Origin: Streptomyces lydicus
Lineage (GTDB): Bacteria > Actinomycetota > Actinomycetes > Streptomycetales > Streptomycetaceae
Assembly (NCBI RefSeq): GCF_001729485.1
Contig: NZ_CP017157.1
Location: 5,456,001-5,520,000, forward strand
Length of the DNA: 64,000 nucleotides
Direction: 5' to 3'
The notes below the pieces were generated by a model. That model did no database searches and was not told the origin of the DNA. It worked only from the letters and a program-made list of their open reading frames with translations. Each line of letters starts with the position of its first letter. Position 1 is the first letter of the stretch. Shown in pieces: positions 26,384-34,206 of this stretch. The position numbers were made by a program, and so were the translations under genes.

Positions 26384-26422
26384 GGGGGTGTCTGATTCTG
26401 AGTTCTTCTCGGGGGAGATCAC

Positions 26423-26734
26423 ATGCGAAAGATCACGGCCATAGTGCTGGCGGCGGTGGCGTGCAGTGCCTCGCTGACCGTGGCCACCGCCTCGGATGCC
26501 GCCGCGGCCGGTAGCTCGCCGCAGTGCGTGAAGGTGCGGAAGTACTTCAACAAGGGCCACGACCGGTACGTCCGCCTGGCGAACCTGTGCACCCAGCGCA
26601 CCTCGTGCTTCATCGTCGTGGTGCCGCACCACACGGATCCGCACGGGCGCCTGCCCAAGGGCGCGACGAAGGACTTCCGTTACGGGACGACCTCGACGCC
26701 GCGCGCCCTGTACGTGAGAAACACTCCCTGCTGA
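26423..26734 (+). CDS. Small secreted protein of unknown function with four cysteines
   Basis: 103-aa precursor. The ATG at 26423 follows GGGGGAG. Residues 1-29 are a clear signal peptide (MRKITAIVLAAVACSASL, cleavage near DAAAAG). The mature part of about 74 aa is basic and has four Cys (QCVKV, NLCTQ, TSCFI, and a C-terminal NTPC), enough for two disulphides. No family was recognised. Small secreted Cys proteins in Streptomyces include inhibitors and surface proteins, but nothing visible identifies the role. Confidence 0.75.
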   Translation: MRKITAIVLAAVACSASLTVATASDAAAAGSSPQCVKVRKYFNKGHDRYVRLANLCTQRTSCFIVVVPHHTDPHGRLPKGATKDFRYGTTSTPRALYVRNTPC

Positions 26735-26777
26735 GCCGAGCGGAGCATCGCCGGCCTCGGCGGCGCGCAGGTAGGGG

Positions 26778-27395
26778 TCAGGCGCTCAGTGCGATGCCGT
26801 CCAGGACCATGGAGAGGTACTGGCGGGCGATCTCCTCGGGGCTGTGCCGACCGCCCGGCCGGTACCAGCTCGCCGCGATCCAGACGGTGTCGCGGACGAA
26901 CCGGTAGGTGAGACGGATGTCCAGGTCGGCGCGGAAGACGCCGTCGGCGACGCCCCGCTCCAGCGTGCCGAGCCACGCCTTCTCGAACTTCTGCTGCGAG
27001 TCGACCAGGTAGCGGAAGCGGGGCTGGACGGAGAGGTGCCTGGCCTCTTTCTGGTAGATGGCGACCGCGGCGCGGTGTCGGTCGATCTCCCGGAAGGACT
27101 CGGTGACCAGCGCCTCGATCGTCTCCCGGGGGCCGAGACCGGCGGCCAGTACGGCGTCGTAGCCGTCCCACAGCTCGTTCAGGAACGTGGACAGGATCTC
27201 GTCGAGCATCGATTCCTTGGAATCGAAGTGGTAGTAGAGGCTGCCCGCGAGCATGCCGGCCTCGTCGGCGATCCGACGGACGGTCGTGGCGTTGTAGCCC
27301 TGGGCGGCGAAGACCTCGGCCGCGGTGTTGAGCAGTTCGCGGCGGCGCTCCGGGGAGGCGTTCGCAGTGGTCGTCTTCTTCTTGGCGGATGGCAC
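26778..27395 (-). CDS. TetR family regulator, KstR2-like
   Basis: Repressor of 205 aa. The HTH covers about 15-62 (AAEVFAAQGYNATTVRRIA, then GSLYYHFDSKESML). The ligand domain has HRAAVAIYQKEARHLSVQP, FRYLVDSQQKFEKAWL, RADLDIRLTYRFVRDT and SWYRPGGRHSPEEIARQYL. These align well, from memory, with mycobacterial/rhodococcal KstR2, which senses a steroid-ring acyl-CoA. Streptomyces homologues probably sense other acyl-CoAs. It diverges from the FUSC gene across 128 bp. The acyl-CoA block 12 kb away is another possible target. Confidence 0.87.
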   Translation of the reverse strand: MPSAKKKTTTANASPERRRELLNTAAEVFAAQGYNATTVRRIADEAGMLAGSLYYHFDSKESMLDEILSTFLNELWDGYDAVLAAGLGPRETIEALVTESFREIDRHRAAVAIYQKEARHLSVQPRFRYLVDSQQKFEKAWLGTLERGVADGVFRADLDIRLTYRFVRDTVWIAASWYRPGGRHSPEEIARQYLSMVLDGIALSA

Positions 27396-27523
27396 CCGGT
27401 CATTGTCGCCCCCCCGGCCGTCGCGGGTGGAGCGCAGCTCACGGCGGCCAGGAATCCGGCTCCGGCAGGCCCACGGTTGCGCGCAAATATTTCGCTAGTA
27501 AAACACCTGTTAAGCTTCTTGGT

Positions 27524-29536
27524 ATGGGGAAGCACGCGAAGCCCGCAAGGAACAGAGGGGGAGCGCGGTCGGAGAGCACGGTGCGTGCCCGGCCGTTGCC
27601 GATCAGGAGCACCGTGCGGCTGCGCCGCCCCGTCGACAGCTGGCACAAGCCGGCGCTCAGCGCTGTCGTGGCGCTGGCGATTCCCGATGCCGCTCTGTAC
27701 GCCCTGGGCCGGCTGGATCTGATCCTCTACACCTCGGCCGGGGCGATGTGCGCCCTGTACGCGCACGGCCTGCCGTACGCCGCTCGCGCCCGCGCCCTGC
27801 CGTGGGTGGTGCTGGGCATGGTCGCCAGCCTGGGGATCGCGTTGACCGCCGCGTCGCTCGTGGCGTCGACGGCGCTGCTGGTCGCCCTTGCCTCGCTGGT
27901 CGCCGCGGCCCACAAGATGGTCTGCGACGCGACGCGGATCGGGCCGCCGGGGAACCTCATCCTGACCTTCATCGCCGCCTCGGCCTTCTTCGTACCGCAG
28001 CGGCTGGGACAGGTGCCGCTGCATCTGGGGCTGGCGCTCGGCACCGGTGCGCTTGCCTGGCTCGTGTGCATGGCGCCGGCGCTGGTCAGGCCGCAGGGGC
28101 CGGAGCGGATCGCGACCGCCCGGGCACTGGAGGCCGCGGCGGGACTGCTGCGTACGGAGTCGGCGGCGGCCGGGACGGCGGCGGGTGGGGCCGCACCGGG
28201 CGCTCGTGCCGCGGCGCAGGCGCGGCACGGCGCCGCGGCGGCCGTGAATGCGGCCTGGCACACGTTGTTCCTGGTCCCGCCCGCCCGTACGCCGGAGAAG
28301 GCCGCGGCGCGTGCCGGTCTCGAACGTCTGCTGGTGCGCGCGGAGGCGGCGCTGGGCGGCGCCGGCGCCGGGAAGGAGGCGGAGGACGGGGTGGGGGGCG
28401 AGCCAAACCCGTTCCCTCCCCTCGGTCGGGCGGTCCGGGAGGCCCCCGTCGCTCAGGTGGACCGGGAGGCCGAAGTCGAGCGGTTGCGTGGCTGGGCGCG
28501 GGACCTGCGGCGGGGGCGTCCGTTGCCGTGGGTTGCGCTGTCGGCGGCGCAGGCCGAGGAGCTGCGGGGCATCGAGGCCGTGGAGGAGAGTCTGGAGGGG
28601 GGTGCGGCGCGGGCCGCGCGACCGGCCGGCGGGCACGTCGCGGGACGGGCTGCGGCGCACCTCGCGGGGCACGCAGCGGCCGCGGGCGGGGGCGAACTCG
28701 GCGGGGCGGGAGACGCGGGGTTGCGCCGGCCCGCGCCGGGGCGGCCGCGGGGGCTGCGGGCCGTTCTCGCCCGGCTCGCGCCCGGTTCCCCGCTGCTGCC
28801 GATAGGGGCGCGGGTAGCCATCGGGTGTGCGCTGGCGGGCTGGGCGTCGATGGCGGTCGGTGTCGGGCACCCGTACTGGGCCGTGGTCACCGCCGCCTCC
28901 ATCTACCAGGCCAACACCACCCTGTCCTGGCAGCGCGCGCTGCAGCGCACCCTCGGCAATCTGCTCGGGCTGGGGCTGTTCACCGCGCTGCTGCCGCTGA
29001 TCCACACCGGGCAGCTCGCGATGATCGCGCTGACGCTGGCCTTCCAGCTCGGCGCGGAGGCGTGCATCACCCGTAACTACTGGTTGGGCTCGGTGTGGGT
29101 CACGCCCATGGCCCTGCTGTTGACCGAATTCGGCAGCCATCTGCCGGCCACGACGCTGATCGCGGACCGCTGGATCGACACCGTGGTGGGTGCGGGGGTG
29201 GGCCTGGCCTGCTGCATTGCGGTGACGAATCGGCGGGCGGCGGACCGTATCGATGTCGCTCTGGAGCGGGTGGCGCAGGCGGAGGCCGCCGCCTCCCGGC
29301 TGCTGGCGGCGGTGACGGCAGGAGCAGGAGGGGTGGACGACGCCCTGGAGGCCGGTTGGGCGCGGGACCGGCTGGTCGGTGCGTTGGTCGAGCTGCGTGA
29401 GGCCGCTGAGGTGGCGTCCGGCGAGTGGTGGCAGCGTGCCCTGCCGGAGGAGCGGATCGCGCACGCCGAGCAGCGGGGTCATCGTGTGCTGGCCGGTCTG
29501 GTCCGGCGGCTTTCGGCGCCGGCGCTGGCCGCCTGA
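27524..29536 (+). CDS. FUSC family membrane protein (aromatic acid exporter-like)
   Basis: 670-aa integral membrane protein. The N-terminal helical block (about 40-185) is followed by a long Ala/Gly/Arg-rich cytoplasmic region (about 190-425, including HAAAAVNAAWHTLFL). The second helical FUSC block (about 425-570) has ARVAIGCALAGWASMAVGVG, HPYWAVVTAASIYQANTTLS and WQRALQRTLGNLLGLGL. A C-terminal cytoplasmic domain closes it. The layout matches YccS/AaeB-type FUSC proteins, which export aromatic carboxylates. The ATG at 27524 has a TAAGCT -10-like box 7 nt upstream and no ribosome site, so the message may be leaderless. The divergent KstR2-like TetR could control it. Confidence 0.83.
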   Translation: MGKHAKPARNRGGARSESTVRARPLPIRSTVRLRRPVDSWHKPALSAVVALAIPDAALYALGRLDLILYTSAGAMCALYAHGLPYAARARALPWVVLGMVASLGIALTAASLVASTALLVALASLVAAAHKMVCDATRIGPPGNLILTFIAASAFFVPQRLGQVPLHLGLALGTGALAWLVCMAPALVRPQGPERIATARALEAAAGLLRTESAAAGTAAGGAAPGARAAAQARHGAAAAVNAAWHTLFLVPPARTPEKAAARAGLERLLVRAEAALGGAGAGKEAEDGVGGEPNPFPPLGRAVREAPVAQVDREAEVERLRGWARDLRRGRPLPWVALSAAQAEELRGIEAVEESLEGGAARAARPAGGHVAGRAAAHLAGHAAAAGGGELGGAGDAGLRRPAPGRPRGLRAVLARLAPGSPLLPIGARVAIGCALAGWASMAVGVGHPYWAVVTAASIYQANTTLSWQRALQRTLGNLLGLGLFTALLPLIHTGQLAMIALTLAFQLGAEACITRNYWLGSVWVTPMALLLTEFGSHLPATTLIADRWIDTVVGAGVGLACCIAVTNRRAADRIDVALERVAQAEAAASRLLAAVTAGAGGVDDALEAGWARDRLVGALVELREAAEVASGEWWQRALPEERIAHAEQRGHRVLAGLVRRLSAPALAA

Positions 29537-29625
29537 ACCGCGCGCCCGGCCGCCCGCCCGCGCGGCGGCCGGCGACCTGCGGAAGGCACAATTGGGGGCG
29601 TACGGAATGGCCGAGAGGAGTGCGG

Positions 29626-30132
29626 GTGACCGAGGACATCGTCGCGGGGGTGCTGCGCCAGTGGCAGCAGGTGCACCCCGGGCTGGACACCGGCCCGATG
29701 GCGGTGATCGGGCGGCTCAACCGCTGTTCCGCACTGCTGCAGCAGGCGGCCGATGCGCCGCTGCGACGGGCCGGGCTCACCCGTCCGGAGTTCGACATCC
29801 TCGGCACGTTGCGCCGGATGGACCGCGAGCTGACCCCGGGACGGGTGGCCCGCGAGACGTTCGCCTCCGGCGCGGCGGTGACCAAGCGCGTGCGGCAGTT
29901 GGAGGAGCGGGGGCTGATCGCGCGCCGGCCCGACGACCGGGACCGGCGGGTCGCGCATCTCTCGCTCACCGACGAGGGACGCGAAACCATCGACCGGCTC
30001 CTGCCCGAACAGCTCAGGTACGAGGCTGCGCTGCTCGACGGCATCGGTGATCAGCGGCAGGAGGAACTCTCCACGGCACTGGGCGAGTTGCTGGTCGTGC
30101 TGGAGGGGCGGCTCGGCAGTTTGCTGGAGTGA
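29626..30132 (+). CDS. MarR family transcriptional regulator
   Basis: 168-aa winged-helix repressor. The helix-turn-helix and wing are seen in LTRPEFDILGTLRRM, ELTPGRVARETFASGAAVTK, RVRQLEERGLIARRPD and DRDRRVAHLSLTDEGR. The GTG at 29626 lies 5 nt after AGAGGAG; a GTG two codons upstream would overlap that site. It is co-directional with the FUSC gene 90 bp upstream and may share its transcript. Confidence 0.9.
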   Translation: MTEDIVAGVLRQWQQVHPGLDTGPMAVIGRLNRCSALLQQAADAPLRRAGLTRPEFDILGTLRRMDRELTPGRVARETFASGAAVTKRVRQLEERGLIARRPDDRDRRVAHLSLTDEGRETIDRLLPEQLRYEAALLDGIGDQRQEELSTALGELLVVLEGRLGSLLE

Positions 30133-30182
30133 GGCGGGCGACGGGCCACCCGCCCCGCCCCGCACACCTCCACGAACCCGCC

Positions 30183-30212
30183 CCCGCGCCCGCGCCCGCG
30201 CCCGCGCCCGCA
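30183..30212. repeat. CCCGCG hexamer tandem repeat
   Basis: Nearly five copies of CCCGCG in the gap between the MarR gene and the BNR-repeat gene; a candidate slippage-prone microsatellite. Confidence 0.85.
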
Positions 30213-30271
30213 GAGCTTCCTCCTCCCGGTGGGCAGGCGGTACCCGCCGCCCGAACACGGCGGCCACGGAC

Positions 30272-30319
30272 CCGTACGGCCCCGGATCCGTATGGCCCCG
30301 GATCCGTACGGCTCCGGCC
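30272..30319. repeat. 16-bp tandem repeat, three copies
   Basis: Units at 30272-30287, 30288-30303 and 30304-30319, each beginning CCGTA(C/T)GGC, lie just beyond the 3' end of the BNR-repeat gene. Each unit contains a short CCGTACGG-type palindrome. Confidence 0.85.
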
Positions 30320-30331
30320 GCCCCGCCTCCC

Positions 30332-31555
30332 TCACGGCTCCAGGCGTGCGATCCGGCCCCGCTCCCCCGCGGCCCAGCAGCCCAGGTCAGGGCTGCAGTC
30401 GACGGTGTCGTACGAGCCGTTGTCGAAGGGCTGCCAGGTGCGTCCGCCGTCCAGCGTGCGGTCGCTGCCGGACGGGCCCACGGCCAGCGCGAGGCGCCGG
30501 GAGTGCGGGAGCCACGCGACGCCGGAACGGTATGCCTGCGGGGGCGCGGGGGTCGCCGTCCAGCTGGTGCCGGCGTCGTCGCTGAGGGCGGCGGCGTGCG
30601 GCGAGGGCTGGTCGGGGCGGTAGTCGCCGCCGACCGCGAGGCCGTGGGTCCGGTCTCGGAACGCGAGGGCGAAGACGCCGCGGGCCGGGTCGCCCGCTGG
30701 GAGGGGCGCCTCGCTGACCGACCAGGTACGGCCGCGGTCGGCGGTGTGCAGGACGCGGGCGGTGGCCGCGCCACCGGTGGCGATCCAGGCGTCGTGGCTG
30801 CCGCTGGAGACCAGGCACTGACCACTGGCGGCGAACGCGGCTTCGCCGTCCTGCGCCGGGGGCATGCCGTCCGACGGCAGCACGTGCCAGCTGCGTCCGC
30901 CGTCCGCGGTGGACAGGATGCGGTACTTGCCGTCGACGGGGTCGCTGAGTGCGATGCCGTGGCGCCGGTCGAAGAAGGTGAGGCAGTCGTAGAAGGCGCG
31001 GGGATCGGTGTTGCGGAAGCTTTCGGTCCAGGTGGCCCCGGCGTCGTCGGTACGGAAGACCCGCGAGGCCGCTCCCTCGCCGATCGCGAGGATCACCGCC
31101 CGGCGCGCGTCGAGTGCCTCGATGTCGCGGAACTCCAGCGCGCCGACACCGGGCGGGGAGATGTCGGTCCAGTGTTTTCCGCCGTCGTGGGTGCGCAGGA
31201 CGGTGCCGGACGTGCCCGCGACCCAGGCGGTGCTACGGCTGACGGCCGCCAGGCCGCGGAAACGGGCGGTGCTGCCGCTGTCCTTGAGGCGCCAGTGCCA
31301 GCCGGCATGTGGGGTGGGGTGCGAGGTGGCCGAGGGCGCTGTGCCGGCCGGTGCGGCCGCCGCCTGTGGGACGGCGGACGGCACCGCGAGGGCCGTGAGT
31401 GCCGAAAGGGCCGTGAGTGTCGACACGGCGGCGCCCGGACGCCATGGCCTCCGTGCGGAACCAGGGGCCGATTGCCCGCCCTTGTCGCGCCTGCCCGAAA
31501 ACCAGCCGCTGCACAATAAGCGCCCCATGCGCCGCATTCGCCCCACCCCGCTCAC
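30332..31555 (-). CDS. Secreted BNR/YCF48-type beta-propeller protein
   Basis: 407-aa exported protein. A long basic N-terminus with a hydrophobic core (about residues 44-68, ending PQAAAAPAG) is a signal peptide. At least six Asp-box repeats follow (DGGKHW, DAGATW, DGGRSW, DRGRTW, DAGTSW, DGGRTW), indicating a sialidase-like or photosystem-assembly-like beta-propeller. Catalytic sialidase residues cannot be assigned, so enzymatic activity is doubtful. The start is uncertain: GTG 31555, ATG 31537 and ATG 31528 are in frame, and all precede a rare TTA Leu codon at 31517-31519. If translation starts at one of these, the gene depends on the bldA tRNA. Confidence 0.8.
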   Translation of the reverse strand: MSGVGRMRRMGRLLCSGWFSGRRDKGGQSAPGSARRPWRPGAAVSTLTALSALTALAVPSAVPQAAAAPAGTAPSATSHPTPHAGWHWRLKDSGSTARFRGLAAVSRSTAWVAGTSGTVLRTHDGGKHWTDISPPGVGALEFRDIEALDARRAVILAIGEGAASRVFRTDDAGATWTESFRNTDPRAFYDCLTFFDRRHGIALSDPVDGKYRILSTADGGRSWHVLPSDGMPPAQDGEAAFAASGQCLVSSGSHDAWIATGGAATARVLHTADRGRTWSVSEAPLPAGDPARGVFALAFRDRTHGLAVGGDYRPDQPSPHAAALSDDAGTSWTATPAPPQAYRSGVAWLPHSRRLALAVGPSGSDRTLDGGRTWQPFDNGSYDTVDCSPDLGCWAAGERGRIARLEP

Positions 31556-31941
31556 GTCGTGCGCTGGAAGCTAGTCCAGCCCGGCCTTCCCGTCCAGACC
31601 GCGAGAGATCCGGCGAACAGCCGGAACAGTTGGCCTATTTGGCATATTCAACCTATTCGGAATATTCGGCGGGACCGAGGCAGTGAGGACAGTTGGGGCG
31701 AGTTGCACGTGCGGTAGACGCGCGGGCTCGCCGTAATTCCCCGTCTTGCGCCGCCGAGCTTGGATACTGGCGGAGCGTCAACCACTCGCCGGCGCCGCCA
31801 AAGAGGGCATTTCGCAAAATTCAAGGACGCGTGACACAGGTCACGTGGGTTCCATGGGATTCCAATGCACCTCACGCGACGGCCTGGCCGTCCTAGTGGT
31901 TGTAGACCCAGGAATTCGCAACAATTGCAAGGGAGCCGGCG
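31556..31941. other. 386-bp divergent region before the first SsgA-like gene
   Basis: No gene. It holds an AT-rich tract with four 9-nt tandem units (31636-31671) and two copies of ACAGTTGG (31626-31633 and 31689-31696). Confidence 0.5.
31636..31671. repeat. Four 9-nt tandem units, TATT(C/T)NNNN
   Basis: TATTTGGCA, TATTCAACC, TATTCGGAA and TATTCGGCG follow each other without gaps in the divergent promoter region of the BNR gene and the SsgA-like gene. Confidence 0.75.
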
Positions 31942-32367
31942 ATGTCCAGCGTCATCGACCAAGCCGTTCAGGCCCGACTCATCGCAAGCGCTCCCCTGTC
32001 GCGGGCGATTCCGGCGAGCCTGCGCTACGACCGCACCGACCCCTTCGCGGTCCGCTTGGCCTTTCCGCCCGCCGCCTCGCTGGACGGAGCGGAAGTGACC
32101 TGGACGTTCGCGCGGGAACTGCTGGAGGAGGGCCTGTGCGAGCCGGCCGGCGCGGGCGACGTACAGATCTGGCCGGCGAATCCCGACGGTGAACGCGAGG
32201 TGGTCGTGGTGGAGTTCCACACCCCCGACGGGATGGCGCTGGTGCAGTTCGACGCGCAGGACCTGCGGAATTTCCTGGACCGGTCGTACGGGATCGTGCC
32301 CAGGGGCGGCGAGATCCAGCACCTGGACGTCGAGGGCGACTTGGCCGCCCTGCTGCGCGGGGCGTGA
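31942..32367 (+). CDS. SsgA-like sporulation/cell division regulator (SALP) 1
   Basis: 141-aa member of the SsgA/SsgB family, found only in morphologically complex actinobacteria, where members guide septum placement and peptidoglycan remodelling in sporulating hyphae. Family blocks visible are PASLRYDRTDPFAVRLAFPP, VTWTFARELLEEGL, AGDVQIWP, FHTPDGMALVQFDAQDLRNF and a terminal LDVEGDLAALL. The ATG at 31942 follows AAGGGAG. The second SALP at 36539 shares the opening VIDQAVQxRLIA, so the two look like paralogues. Which Ssg subgroup this is cannot be decided by eye. Confidence 0.92.
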   Translation: MSSVIDQAVQARLIASAPLSRAIPASLRYDRTDPFAVRLAFPPAASLDGAEVTWTFARELLEEGLCEPAGAGDVQIWPANPDGEREVVVVEFHTPDGMALVQFDAQDLRNFLDRSYGIVPRGGEIQHLDVEGDLAALLRGA

Positions 32368-32503
32368 AGCGGAAGTTCCGCCCACTCGTTCCCGTTCCGG
32401 ACGCCCGGCGGCTCCACCCGGTGCTGTGACCGCGTGGGTTCGCCGGGTTGGTGGTCGTGACGGTTGGATGTGCGGTGACGTCCATTCGGCCGCTGGAAGC
32501 GCG

Positions 32504-32700
32504 ATGGCTGAGCCTGTCGGTGTACGCGGATTGACCGACAGGGAGGGGCAGAAGCTGCAGCAGATCGTGCGCCGGCGCAGCACGAGTTCGGTGCGTTACC
32601 GGCGGGCGATGATGCTGCTCGCTTCTGCGGGCGGAAACCGGGTGCCGGTGATCGCCCAGCTGGTCCGGGCCGATGAGGACACCGTGCGAACGTGCTCCAC
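32504..32700 (+). pseudogene. Truncated IS630-type transposase remnant
   Basis: The frame opens with MAEPVGVRGLTDREGQKLQQ, IVRRRSTSSVRYRRAMMLLA and VPVIAQLVRADEDTVR, the helix-turn-helix N-terminus of actinobacterial IS630-family transposases. Similarity stops abruptly after about 64 codons. The DDE catalytic part is absent and the sequence runs straight into the 3' end of the SnoaL-like gene at 32705. This is a 5' relic of an insertion followed by deletion. Its left side (from about 32420) may retain the element end, but no terminal repeats could be confirmed. Confidence 0.75.
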
Positions 32701-32704
32701 CGAC

Positions 32705-33082
32705 TCAGGAGGCGGACGGCTCGATCTCCCCCGCGAAGACGATGACCTGGTCGATGAGGCTCCGCCGCAGATGGACGACGTCCGTTCCCGCCAGGCGGGG
32801 GCCTCCATCCGGCGTGGTGAAGACCCACTGGTACCGGGCCCACTCGCCAGGCATGTCCACCGCTGAGCAGCGCACCATCGTGCCGGTCCCCGCCGGGTGG
32901 CGCCGGATGTCCAGCACGAACCGCTCGACCGCCGCGATTCCTTCGCTGCGACCCAACGGCCCCCAGAAGACCACGTCTGAGGTCAGGGACTGGGAGAGCA
33001 GGGCAGTCACATAGGTGTCGTCCGAGGCGTTGAACGCGGAGATGAACGTGTCGATCGCGGAGCGTGCCGTCTCTTCCTGCAT
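32705..33082 (-). CDS. SnoaL-like / NTF2-fold protein
   Basis: 125-aa small alpha+beta barrel protein. The opening ARSAIDTFISAFNASDDTYV, then SDVVFWGPLGRSEGIAAVER and the closing VVHLRRSLIDQVIVFAG, match the SnoaL-like domain. Such proteins are hydrolases, isomerases or pure binders; no catalytic residue can be assigned. The ATG at 33082 is preceded by a weak GGGG. Its 3' end abuts the transposase relic. Confidence 0.75.
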   Translation of the reverse strand: MQEETARSAIDTFISAFNASDDTYVTALLSQSLTSDVVFWGPLGRSEGIAAVERFVLDIRRHPAGTGTMVRCSAVDMPGEWARYQWVFTTPDGGPRLAGTDVVHLRRSLIDQVIVFAGEIEPSAS

Positions 33083-33164
33083 GCCCCAGTAATACCAGCC
33101 GTTGCGCGTGCGCTCGTCCCGCGAGCCGTCTTCCCGATCTCGGTGGACCATCCCGGTCACAGCA

Positions 33165-33821
33165 CTAGCGACCCGCCCCCTGCCGCCCTCCCGCCCTCTC
33201 CGCCCCCTCCCTCTCCTCCCCCGCGTCCCCGAACAGGTGCGCCAGCTGCAGGTCCAGCATGCGGAGCGCGTCCTGCGGCTCGTGCACGCCCAACAGGACA
33301 TAGGTGGCGAGCCCGTCGACGGCGCTGATCAGCAGCATCGCCTCGTCCTCGGTCGCGCGCCCCGGGGGCAGCTCACCGCGTTCGGCGGCCCGACGGAGCT
33401 GGTCGGCGAAGAAGGCGCGGAGCTGCGGGATGCCCTGCTGTGCTTCGGCGCGCAGGGTGGGGTCGTGCACGGCGCGGGCATAGTACGCGGCGCCGACCAG
33501 GAGACCGATGCGGCTCTTGTCGTCCAGCGGCAGCATGCCTGACAAGCAGGCGCGCAGGACGGCGCGCGGTGTCGGTTCCCGGTCGAGTGACTCGATGCGT
33601 TCGCGGATCCGGGCGGCCGCCAGCCGGTTGATGTGCCGGAGGGCGAAGACCAGCATTTCGTCCTTGGTGCGGAAGTAGTGCTGCAGCCGGCCGAGCGAGA
33701 TGCCGGCCTCGGCGGCGACGTCGCGCAGGCTGGCACCGTCCAGCCCGCGGGTGCTGGCGATCCGCCAGAGCGCCTCGGAGATTTCCTGGCGTCTGGCTTC
33801 GTGATCCACCTTCTTGGGCAC
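33165..33821 (-). CDS. TetR family regulator, BetI-like C-terminus
   Basis: 218-aa repressor. The HTH spans about 5-52 (ARRQEISEALWRIASTRG, then RDVAAEAGISLGRLQHYFRT). The C-terminal domain (MLPLDDKSRIGLLVGAAYY to DGLATYVLLGVHEPQDALRM) is of the BetI/TetR_C_6 type. The GTG at 33821 follows an A/G-rich AAGAAAGAAG; longer frames upstream are unlikely. It diverges from the PH-domain operon across 385 bp containing adjacent palindromes. Confidence 0.88.
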   Translation of the reverse strand: MPKKVDHEARRQEISEALWRIASTRGLDGASLRDVAAEAGISLGRLQHYFRTKDEMLVFALRHINRLAAARIRERIESLDREPTPRAVLRACLSGMLPLDDKSRIGLLVGAAYYARAVHDPTLRAEAQQGIPQLRAFFADQLRRAAERGELPPGRATEDEAMLLISAVDGLATYVLLGVHEPQDALRMLDLQLAHLFGDAGEEREGAERAGGRQGAGR

Positions 33822-34206
33822 GGACGCGACTTCTTTCTTGCGGTGGGCGGGGAGCGCGGGGGCCTGCCCCGTTCCCGCCCTGTTACGGACTTCCGCGGCG
33901 ACGCCGAGGGTGTGACACCAGGGCACCGTGCGCGGCCATATCGGCTCTGCGACTTCGCGGTTCCACGGCACCACGACTCCGCAATTCTGAGGCTTTGTGT
34001 CTTTTCTGCGGCTTTGTGAATTGTGACTTCGTGGGCATGTCGACCTTCGGCACGCCACGGTCCTCGTGCGCGAACGGCCTTTCCCGAAGTCGGCGACATG
34101 TCGGGCAGGGCCCGGCGGACAGCCGCCCGGTCCGTTTTTACAAGTCGCTCGTACGGTTATAACGTACCGGTACTCAATACGATTGACTTGGAAACCGGTG
34201 ACCCGC
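33822..34206. other. 385-bp divergent region between TetR and the PH-domain operon
   Basis: No gene. It contains GGCTTTGTG twice (33991-33999 and 34010-34018) and two abutting palindromes at 34156-34173. Confidence 0.5.
34156..34173. promoter_or_regulatory. Abutting palindromes, probable operator
   Basis: GTTATAAC (34156-34163) is followed immediately by GTACCGGTAC (34164-34173), both perfect palindromes, 33 bp before the first PH-domain gene. The divergent TetR is the obvious candidate ligand. Confidence 0.45.

Larger units (their letters stand above)
26029..26422. other. 394-bp gap upstream of the small secreted protein
   Basis: No gene accepted. It contains a 21-bp tandem duplication (26172-26213) and a perfect 9-bp inverted repeat (26363-26383). 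Confidence 0.5.

Noticed and set aside
26085..26444. 119-codon plus-strand frame before the small secreted protein
   Set aside because: Low-complexity translation, no ribosome site, overlaps the 21-bp duplication and the next gene's start; treated as intergenic.
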